Source: Candidatus Kaiserbacteria bacterium (GTDB lineage Bacteria; Patescibacteriota; Minisyncoccia; Phycocordibacterales; UBA918). Taken from it: a DNA stretch of 5,187 nt. Under the pieces are notes generated by a model that saw only the letters and a program-made list of their open reading frames with translations, searched no databases and was not told where the DNA came from. Where the stretch lies: the NCBI GenBank assembly GCA_020428895.1, contig JAGQLZ010000040.1:1-5187 (forward strand). Direction: 5' to 3'. Made by a program: the position numbers and the translations under genes. Of the stretch, positions 1 to 3,966 are shown one piece after another; the stretch's first letter is position 1; each line of letters starts with the position of its first letter.

Positions 1-5
1 TACAG

Positions 6-25
6 CGAGCAAACTGCTTTGCTCG
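6..25. repeat. Perfect 8-bp hairpin at the window edge
   Basis: CGAGCAAA (6-13) and TTTGCTCG (18-25) form a perfect stem with a CTGC loop. No T-run follows on the plus strand, and the window starts too close to judge the minus strand. It may be part of a terminator or of the larger fold that follows it, or it may be an unrelated palindrome. Confidence 0.5.
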
Positions 26-28
26 TGT

Positions 29-136
29 CGGGAATCGAAAGACGGAGCGATGTTTACGAGCGAGTCAGGGTTGTGAGCGATATATTTTTAATGAACGAAG
101 TGAATGTAAAAATAATCGACTCCTGACCGATTCCCG
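29..136. repeat. Nested long-range inverted repeats, gene-free
   Basis: Three stems nest inside one another. CGGGAATCG (29-37) pairs perfectly with CGATTCCCG (128-136). GTCAGG (64-69) pairs with CCTGAC (122-127), directly adjoining the outer stem. CGAT-A-TATTTTTA (78-90) pairs with TAAAAATAATCG (107-118), with a single bulged A. A further GTTTAC/GTAAAC pair (52-57 with 137-142) would cross the outer stem like a pseudoknot. No convincing ORF covers the stretch. It lies just before the promoter of the 221-637 gene, so it could be an upstream terminator region, a structured RNA or a repeat element. The pairings are seen directly; any function is inference. Confidence 0.5.
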
Positions 137-152
137 GTAAACGCCCAAAGTA

Positions 153-180
153 TTGACAAATACATTTTTTAGTGTATTAT
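153..180 (+). promoter_or_regulatory. Sigma-70-type promoter of the 221-637 gene
   Basis: A perfect -35 box TTGACA (153-158) is followed after 16 bases by TATTAT (175-180), five of six matches to the -10 consensus. The predicted start of transcription near 187 leaves a leader of about 34 bases. AATACA (159-164) and TGTATT (173-178) form an inverted repeat across the spacer and -10 box, which could be an operator but is AT-rich enough to be chance. Confidence 0.75.
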
Positions 181-207
181 TTAAGCAGACTTCGAAACCC
201 ATAAACG

Positions 208-213
208 AAAGGA
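208..213 (+). promoter_or_regulatory. Shine-Dalgarno site for the ATG at 221
   Basis: AAAGGA lies seven bases before the ATG at 221. It fixes this ATG as the start, and it sits well within the leader expected from the promoter at 153-180. Confidence 0.7.
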
Positions 214-220
214 TACCAAA

Positions 221-637
221 ATGCTCGCTACTGAAATCGACCTCCCCCGCACACTCACCGATGGCGAAACCTGGAACATGGTGCCATTCACCGGAGAAGA
301 AGGCGGCGACATGCTCGCCATCCTCAACCCGGACAGCCGCTTCATGCTCCATCCGATTACCGTCGACGATGACTGGGTCTACTACCAGCCCAAGGATGGA
401 TGGCTCACCGTCAGTGTCTCTTCCTTCGACTGGACTACGAAGACCATTGTCTTCCGTGTCCACGACAACACCCTCAACGTTGGACTGAAGAAGATGCAGG
501 TCGTCACCGGAACCATCGAGGACGTGCAGAGCAACTTCCTTCGCCTCGAGGTTCAGGGTCTCACGTTCGACGGCGGAACGCCGGTCGACTGGGTTTCCTT
601 CGAGGACTTCCAGATGTCCGACGACTCTCGCTACTGA
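221..637 (+). CDS. Hypothetical protein, 138 aa, C-ending GC-rich codons
   Basis: I do not recognise this protein. It is acidic and lysine-poor, with no signal peptide or membrane segment. Alternating hydrophobic stretches (about residues 50-80, such as WVYYQPKDGWLTVSV, and 90-125) suggest a mainly beta-strand soluble fold. The start is well supported by the SD at 208-213 and the promoter at 153-180, and the TGA stop is followed within eight bases by a strong terminator, so it is a complete one-gene transcript. Its codons favour C in the third position (CTC, ACC, GAC, ATC, TTC). Bases 241-360 are about 60% G+C by hand count, against about 30-50% in stretches counted from the genes near the right end. 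This could mean recent transfer, codon optimisation for high expression, or an assembly join. It is the only well-supported gene here that ends in TGA. Confidence 0.8.
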   Translation: MLATEIDLPRTLTDGETWNMVPFTGEEGGDMLAILNPDSRFMLHPITVDDDWVYYQPKDGWLTVSVSSFDWTTKTIVFRVHDNTLNVGLKKMQVVTGTIEDVQSNFLRLEVQGLTFDGGTPVDWVSFEDFQMSDDSRY

Positions 638-644
638 CAATCAC

Positions 645-696
645 CACCCCACGCCAAGGAGACATCCCTCTCCGAACGGTGTGGGGTGTTTTCTTT
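645..696 (+). terminator. Strong rho-independent terminator after the 221-637 gene
   Basis: CACCCCACGCC (645-655) pairs with GGTGTGGGGTG (678-688), eleven pairs with one G-U. Inside it GGAGA (658-662) pairs with TCTCC (669-673) around a six-base loop. TTTTCTTT follows at 689-696. The stem begins eight bases after the TGA stop at 635-637. Confidence 0.85.
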
Positions 697-827
697 CCCC
701 TGCTTTCGCAAGAACACCCAATCACTTCGTCTTGTTTAGAAAGGGCTTTTGTTAGATCAGAGTCACTTAAAACTGATGTTCTTCTCTCGTTTCCAACTAA
801 ATAAACCCATACTCTCATTGAGGAATT

Positions 828-889
828 GGCTGGTGCATCGTTCAGACAAATCCCCAGTGAAAAAATGGGTTTGAGACGATGCACCAACC
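828..889. repeat. 62-base inverted repeat with 11-bp perfect outer arms
   Basis: TGGTGCATCGT (831-841) and ACGATGCACCA (876-886) are perfect inverted copies, extended outward past one mismatch by GG (828-829) and CC (888-889). Inside, CAAATCC (847-853) pairs with GGGTTTG (867-873) with one G-U. The apical loop is CCAGTGAAAAAAT. No T-run follows on either strand, so it is not a standard terminator. It is the main content of the otherwise gene-free stretch 697-914 and ends 25 bases before the ATG at 915, so it could be a leader RNA structure or a protein-binding site controlling that gene. The function is unknown. Confidence 0.7.
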
Positions 890-914
890 TTAGACATCAA
901 GAAACAAGCCACAA

Positions 915-1412
915 ATGAAAGTTTTGTGTTTCTTTTCTGTATCAAAACAAGTATTTACTCGTGCGAGTTCTTACTTTTTTGAACACGCTGTTCGTTTGAG
1001 CAATTTTACCAATCGTACTTTTTTTATTGACGGTTTCGAATGTGCTGGAATTGAAGGGTTTCTGCAAGCTCTCAAAGCATCCAGCTTATCCGAACAGCAA
1101 ATGGTCTGTGGCCTCAATGGTGGTGAGGCTAAAGAATGGGGTAAAAATAAGAACGAGTGGAAGATTAGACAAATACTCTACTGGGACACCAAACCGTACG
1201 GGCGGCTGAGCCGCTCTTACCATCAGCTCATAACCAGGATGTATGACGAAGTGTTTCAACAAGACCCTAGTTTTTGCTCGGACCTGAAAATGATAGGTCA
1301 CGAAGAGATTTGCTATACGATTGGTAAATGTGACCCGAGTGATACCGTGCTGACAGAACTCGAAATGCTCTACCAAATCAACCGTCTCAGGATAAAAGCT
1401 TTCCTAGGTTAG
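915..1412 (+). CDS. NADAR/YbiA-like domain protein, 165 aa
   Basis: The protein resembles the NADAR (YbiA/DUF1768) family, whose characterised members act as N-glycosidases on ADP-ribose-type conjugates or riboflavin intermediates. Visible landmarks are LSNF then FFIDGFEC (residues 28-43), matching the family's SNF...DG start; IEGFLQALK (46-54), matching the VEH-YQ-AK helix with its conserved glutamate; GGEAKEWGK (69-77), matching the GxEAKxxG segment; W82; and a C-terminal helix followed by IGKCDPSDTVLTE (136-148). It ends in IGK-DPS-TVLTE rather than the classical NxLGxxLM ending, so it belongs to a divergent branch, and the substrate cannot be inferred. The 165-residue length suits a single domain. 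No SD precedes the ATG, and the first 25 residues match nothing I know, so the start is uncertain. No ADP-ribosyltransferase partner lies nearby. The family call is from memory of motifs, not an alignment. Confidence 0.65.
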   Translation: MKVLCFFSVSKQVFTRASSYFFEHAVRLSNFTNRTFFIDGFECAGIEGFLQALKASSLSEQQMVCGLNGGEAKEWGKNKNEWKIRQILYWDTKPYGRLSRSYHQLITRMYDEVFQQDPSFCSDLKMIGHEEICYTIGKCDPSDTVLTELEMLYQINRLRIKAFLG

Positions 1413-1438
1413 CTTACGAACAAAATGAGATGATTTGC

Positions 1439-1474
1439 AAATTCGCCTTTCCTTCGGGGTAGGCGATTTACTTT
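1439..1474 (+). terminator. Probable terminator with UUCG loop after the NADAR-like gene
   Basis: TCGCCT (1443-1448) pairs with AGGCGA (1461-1466). After a T-T mismatch and a T-G pair, CC/GG closes a TTCG tetraloop (1453-1456). AAA (1439-1441) can pair with TTT (1467-1469) if T1442 bulges. The trailing TTTACTTT is a weak T-run. The hairpin starts about 30 bases beyond the TAG stop of the gene ending at 1412. Confidence 0.6.
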
Positions 1475-1482
1475 AAGAAAAA

Positions 1483-1680
1483 TTAAGTAATTGTTGGAAT
1501 AAAAATAGTTTCATCCTGCAATTTCTCAAACACAGTTCGAAAATCCTCCACGACGTCGCCCAGCATTTTGAAGTAAGTCTTGTAAGGGTTTTCTAAACAT
1601 CTTACAGATGCTATACACCTTGTCGATATTTTTTCAAAATATCTGGCAAGGTCTTGCGACAATCTCCCAGATTGTCTCAC
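1483..1680 (-). CDS. Doubtful small ORF, 65 aa
   Basis: An open frame begins at GTG (1680) and ends at TAA (1483). The C-terminal half (LGDVVEDFRTVFEKLQDETIF) has protein-like composition. The frame is the same as that of the methyltransferase upstream and starts 18 bases after its TAG stop, so it could be a lost C-terminal extension, a separate small gene, or chance. Against it: there is no SD, the start is GTG, and the first third (1617-1676) is made of perfect hairpins, which is unusual for coding sequence. Residues RTVFE are encoded by a 14-base repeat also found in the ORF at 2218-2427. I recognise no family. Confidence 0.22.
   Translation of the reverse strand: MRQSGRLSQDLARYFEKISTRCIASVRCLENPYKTYFKMLGDVVEDFRTVFEKLQDETIFIPTIT
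1526..1539. repeat. 14-base direct repeat, copy 1
   Basis: TCAAACACAGTTCG occurs here and again, exactly and in the same orientation, at 2297-2310. Read on the minus strand, both copies encode RTVFE in the same frame of two neighbouring small ORFs. Confidence 0.55.
1617..1676. repeat. Cluster of back-to-back perfect hairpins
   Basis: GATATTTT (1625-1632) and AAAATATC (1636-1643) are a perfect 8-bp stem with a TTC loop. It is flanked by ACCTTG (1617-1622) and CAAGGT (1647-1652), which close an outer 6-bp stem. GCAAG/CTTGC (1646-1657) is an alternative small stem. Directly after it GACAATCT (1658-1665) and AGATTGTC (1669-1676) form another perfect 8-bp stem with a CCC loop. No T-run follows on either strand. 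The cluster lies between two convergent genes, downstream of the methyltransferase stop. It could be an atypical terminator, a structured RNA, or a repeat/recombination element. Confidence 0.65.
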
Positions 1681-1698
1681 CCTAGCGGGAGGCTCGAA

Positions 1699-2205
1699 CT
1701 ACTTATTAACAAAAAGGAAACCTTTGTGTGACAACGAGACAGTCCACCCAGCTTTAACGAAAAACTCTCTTATTGCAGGCAAGTTGCTTTTCTCGTCAGC
1801 AATCAGTACGTATCCATCTTTTTTCACAAAATCTACAAGGTTTTCAAGAACACCAATCCTGTCTGACTCCTCTGGCAGCATATGAAGAGTTCGATCTATC
1901 ACCACCACGTCAAAGTATTCATCAGGCATATATTCTTTTATATTTTTTACGACACCTTTTATATTCAAACTTTCTTTCTTCGCATCGCTGAGCATTTGCT
2001 TGATTCCTGTTTCCGCAATATCAACCCCAAGTACTGAATGTCCCTTCCTAGCGATAAATAGAGCATCCCTACCCTGCCCACACCCCAAGTCTAAAACTCG
2101 GGCATTTGTCTTTTTGTAGTTCTCAAAAAAATCAGCAAACTTCCTAAAAGGTTCCCCGAGTCCGTGCGGGTTTTCTTTATAAAACTGTTCGTAATCTGTA
2201 CTCAT
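1699..2205 (-). CDS. Class I SAM-dependent methyltransferase, 168 aa
   Basis: This is a small soluble Rossmann-fold methyltransferase using S-adenosylmethionine. Motif I is VLDLGCGQGRDALFIARKG (residues 37-55), with the glycine-rich loop LGCGQG. The acidic residue ending strand 2 is D62 in VLGVDIAETGI. The next motifs are NIKEYMP (88-94) and FDVVVIDRTLHML (98-110). The C-terminal part KKDGYVLIADEKS and GWTVSLSHKGFLFVNK matches the last strands of the fold. The N-terminus, DYEQFYKENPHGLGEPFRKF, is typical of the short TehB-like/DUF-type class I methyltransferases, so the ATG at 2205 is probably right although no good SD precedes it. The fold is intact and full length for the group. The substrate cannot be told; a small molecule or metalloid detoxification role, as in TehB, is only one possibility. 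It ends in TAG, and the next gene in the other direction is convergent. Confidence 0.88.
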   Translation of the reverse strand: MSTDYEQFYKENPHGLGEPFRKFADFFENYKKTNARVLDLGCGQGRDALFIARKGHSVLGVDIAETGIKQMLSDAKKESLNIKGVVKNIKEYMPDEYFDVVVIDRTLHMLPEESDRIGVLENLVDFVKKDGYVLIADEKSNLPAIREFFVKAGWTVSLSHKGFLFVNK

Positions 2206-2217
2206 ACTAAAATCGTA

Positions 2218-2427
2218 TCACGTATAGAAATCTTGTGGACTAAACTTGAACTCCTTCAAAGAACACGGGTATAACAATTGTTGTATCGTTTTTTCTTCAA
2301 ACACAGTTCGCACCACTAGAGTATTTCCGAAAATATGTTCCCTCCGGTCACTATTTTCTAGGTCAACATCTCTATACAGAACCCTTCTCTCCGAAATCAC
2401 AGCCTGTCTGGAAAATGGAAGGGACAT
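2218..2427 (-). CDS. Possible small or degraded gene, 69 aa
   Basis: The product is charged and protein-like (for example RRVLYRDVDLENSDRREHIF), unlike the cysteine- and serine-rich reading of the opposite strand. It sits 12 bases upstream of the methyltransferase, in the same frame, separated by a TGA (2218-2220). The open frame extends upstream of the ATG at 2427 to a TGA at 2509-2511, and the extra residues (IIFDNKIYCASVTCDIDTK) also look protein-like, but no standard start codon lies there. That suggests a 5'-truncated gene remnant rather than an intact gene. There is no SD. I recognise no family. It may instead be noncoding leader for the methyltransferase. Confidence 0.3.
   Translation of the reverse strand: MSLPFSRQAVISERRVLYRDVDLENSDRREHIFGNTLVVRTVFEEKTIQQLLYPCSLKEFKFSPQDFYT
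2297..2310. repeat. 14-base direct repeat, copy 2
   Basis: This is the second exact copy of TCAAACACAGTTCG, 771 bases from the copy at 1526-1539. On the minus strand it encodes RTVFE within VVRTVFEEKTIQQ. Confidence 0.55.
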
Positions 2428-2438
2428 TTTAGTATCAA

Positions 2439-2452
2439 TGTCACAGGTGACA
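2439..2452. promoter_or_regulatory. Operator-like dyad TGTCAC-AG-GTGACA
   Basis: Two perfect 6-base arms with a two-base centre form a 14-base dyad of the kind bound by dimeric repressors. It lies about 180 bases before the plus-strand gene at 2632 and 12 bases upstream of the ATG of the doubtful minus-strand ORF at 2427. No regulator gene is present in the window, so the function is speculative. Confidence 0.3.
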
Positions 2453-2618
2453 CTCGCGCAATATATTTTGTTATCGAAGATGATGTGGTCAGATTTGTAG
2501 CTATCGGTTCATGTAGTGAGTTATACGTATAGATTTTTCTCAAACTGCTAAGTAAGATTGATTTTAGATTGAAATAATAAAGTATTTATGTAATCATTCC
2601 AACAGAAACAGAACCTCC

Positions 2619-2624
2619 AAGGAG
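2619..2624 (+). promoter_or_regulatory. Consensus Shine-Dalgarno for the ATG at 2632
   Basis: AAGGAG lies seven bases before ATG 2632. It is the best ribosome-binding site in the window and fixes the start. The AT-rich stretch 2535-2600 upstream probably holds the promoter, but I could not settle on a -35/-10 pair. Confidence 0.85.
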
Positions 2625-2631
2625 ATTATAA

Positions 2632-3408
2632 ATGACTCACGTTCATCGTCCTGAAGCAATACAACGTATCATTAAAATAATAGAAGATGGTACGCCGACT
2701 CCGACAAAAATTACTGAACATAAACAACGAATGGAAGCTGTAATTGCTGCGGCTGATCGACGCCATCAACCTAAAGATATTCTCAATGAAGAAGAAATTG
2801 AATGTCTTATTGGTATGAAGATGGAATTTGATTCACTTTACAGTGACTGGGTGGGAGGAATAAAACGGATTCGATGGATTGATATCCCCGAACAAACCGA
2901 TATTACACCCGATGACGTGGTTCGAGAGAGTATGCTTTCAACTGAATCATATTTCGGCAACACTGGAGTTGAGGTGTTAGCAGCCTATCTTGATGCCTGT
3001 GGTTACGATAATTTACTATACAAGTTAGGTGAGGCGTGTGTTTTTCGTACACGAGAATACCTCGAAGGTATCGTACCTTGGTCGACGGAGACTATCGCTG
3101 TCCTCGATAATCCTGCTGAACACTTTGGCACTAATGACGAACAAATCCTCCGTAACAAATTATTCAATTACTTTGTGTTGTTTGTAAATAGTAAGTCACA
3201 AAATCATGTGAAGCGGGCAATAATAGCAAACTTTGAGTGGGGTCTTGGCAACATTATAACCGCTATTGAAGAAGCTGGGTTTGCCTACTGCGAATCAACT
3301 GTCGAAAATTTTGGTGTCAAACTTGAACTAATGCACCCAGATGTCGATAAACCTCTCCGAGAATACGAACTATGGAAAGCTGAGCAGTTACTCGGCTTTC
3401 TGAAATAA
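2632..3408 (+). CDS. Hypothetical protein, 258 aa
   Basis: I do not recognise this protein. It is soluble and acidic, with no signal peptide or membrane segment. The N-terminal part (1-60) is helical and charged, including a threonine/proline-rich turn (DGTPTPTKITEHK). The middle contains YFGNTGVEVLAAYLDACGY and YLEGIVPWSTETIAVLD, and the C-terminal part contains WGLGNIITAIEEAGFAYCES and ends in a helix, YELWKAEQLLGFLK. No catalytic motif stands out. Start and end are firm: a consensus SD seven bases before ATG and a TAA stop followed by a strong terminator 25 bases later. It is therefore a complete gene and probably its own transcript. Codon use is AT-leaning, like the genes to its right and unlike the 221-637 gene. 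Confidence 0.85.
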   Translation: MTHVHRPEAIQRIIKIIEDGTPTPTKITEHKQRMEAVIAAADRRHQPKDILNEEEIECLIGMKMEFDSLYSDWVGGIKRIRWIDIPEQTDITPDDVVRESMLSTESYFGNTGVEVLAAYLDACGYDNLLYKLGEACVFRTREYLEGIVPWSTETIAVLDNPAEHFGTNDEQILRNKLFNYFVLFVNSKSQNHVKRAIIANFEWGLGNIITAIEEAGFAYCESTVENFGVKLELMHPDVDKPLREYELWKAEQLLGFLK

Positions 3409-3433
3409 AAACCTTTCTATCTCCTACTCTTTT

Positions 3434-3472
3434 GCCACCCGCTCGCTTCTGCGACGGGTGGCTTTTTCTTTT
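3434..3472 (+). terminator. Strong rho-independent terminator after the 258-aa gene
   Basis: GCCACCCG (3434-3441) pairs with CGGGTGGC (3455-3462). After one bulged C, TCGC (3443-3446) pairs with GCGA (3451-3454) around a TTCT loop. TTTTTCTTTT follows at 3463-3472. Confidence 0.93.
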
Positions 3473-3507
3473 ATAGACTAGTAAATCTAAACAAAAATCT
3501 GATTTAT

Positions 3508-3535
3508 TTGGTGAAAAAATTCACAATGCTATAAT
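3508..3535 (+). promoter_or_regulatory. Extended -10 promoter for the split-barrel gene
   Basis: TGCTATAAT (3527-3535) is a perfect -10 box with the TGN extension. The -35 is weak (TTGGTG, 3508-3513, spacer 16), as is usual for extended -10 promoters. GTGAA (3511-3515) and TTCAC (3520-3524) form an inverted repeat between the two boxes, a plausible operator position. Transcription from about 3542 leaves a leader of about 32 bases without an SD. Confidence 0.75.
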
Positions 3536-3573
3536 GACAAATGCTTATTTAGCAGCAATTAATTTATTTACGT

Positions 3574-3966
3574 ATGAAAATTCCTAAAATGGTTACTAAC
3601 AGTATTAATAATGCTGCCGCCAAAACTTTGGCGACTGTTGGTAACTCGTCGACCCCTCACGCAATTCCCATTTCAACCGTTCGGGTTATGGATGAAGAAA
3701 TTTGGCTCTTTAATTACTTCATGGGTATCACTACTGAAAATATTAAGACCAATCCTAAAGTTTCTTTCGTAGCTTGGACTGGTTTAGAAGGTGTTCACGT
3801 TGACGCTGAGGTTGAATATCATGAGGACGGCGAAATATTTGATGAAGCCGTTAAGTGGATCGCTGAAAACGCTCCAACTCGCACTCTAAAAGGATTGTTG
3901 GTTTTGAAACCAACCGGCTTCAGTGGAGTAAGAGCTGGTGCTCCTTTTGCTGTAGAAAATGATTAG
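3574..3966 (+). CDS. Pyridoxamine 5'-phosphate oxidase-like FMN split-barrel protein, 130 aa
   Basis: The protein has the layout of the short PNPOx-like flavoprotein family: an N-terminal helix, then LATVGNSSTPHAIPISTVRVMDE (19-41, the first two strands with the family's short-chain 'A-T-V-x-x-x-G-x-P' style turn), IWLFNYFMGITTENIKTNPKVSFVAW (43-68, with the residues around TENIKTNPKV corresponding to the phosphate-binding region), a third strand pair (HVDAEVEYHEDGEIF, 75-89), and KGLLVLKPTGFSGVRAGAPF (106-125) near the end. Such proteins bind FMN or a related flavin as dimers and reduce or bind diverse substrates. Nothing here shows true PNP oxidase activity, and at 130 residues it is much shorter than PdxH. 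No SD precedes the ATG, but the extended -10 promoter fits this start. The TAG stop overlaps the stop of the convergent sugar-phosphate mutase by four bases. Confidence 0.85.
   Translation: MKIPKMVTNSINNAAAKTLATVGNSSTPHAIPISTVRVMDEEIWLFNYFMGITTENIKTNPKVSFVAWTGLEGVHVDAEVEYHEDGEIFDEAVKWIAENAPTRTLKGLLVLKPTGFSGVRAGAPFAVEND

Noticed and set aside
65..640. Long open frame on the minus strand opposite the 221-637 gene
   Set aside because: It is the antisense shadow of a gene with strong C-ending codon bias, which removes stops on the other strand. It also runs through the promoter and the structured region and has no SD.
763..945. Minus-strand open frame of 60 codons across the inverted repeat
   Set aside because: It has no SD, no recognisable protein character and is laid over the 828-889 inverted repeat.
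1676..1698. tRNA 3'-end-like string (minus strand GTTCGAGCCTCCCGCTAGGG) that could be an attachment-site remnant
   Set aside because: The TTCGA loop resembles a T-arm, but only three of five T-stem pairs form, no other tRNA part or integrase is present, and no second copy occurs in the window.
2246..2500. Plus-strand open frame of 84 codons
   Set aside because: Its serine-, cysteine- and arginine-rich translation is unlike a real protein. It has no SD, and the opposite strand reads more plausibly.
1699..2520. Methyltransferase fused through TGA to the upstream open frame under code 25
   Set aside because: The methyltransferase already has a natural N-terminus at 2205. The joined frame has no better start codon upstream, and same-frame placement occurs by chance one time in three.
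221..3966. A complete toxin-antitoxin, restriction-modification or CRISPR system
   Set aside because: There is no nuclease, ADP-ribosyltransferase, integrase, Cas gene or spaced repeat array. The methyltransferase lacks DNA-methylase catalytic motifs such as NPPY/DPPY, and most genes appear to be separate transcripts.
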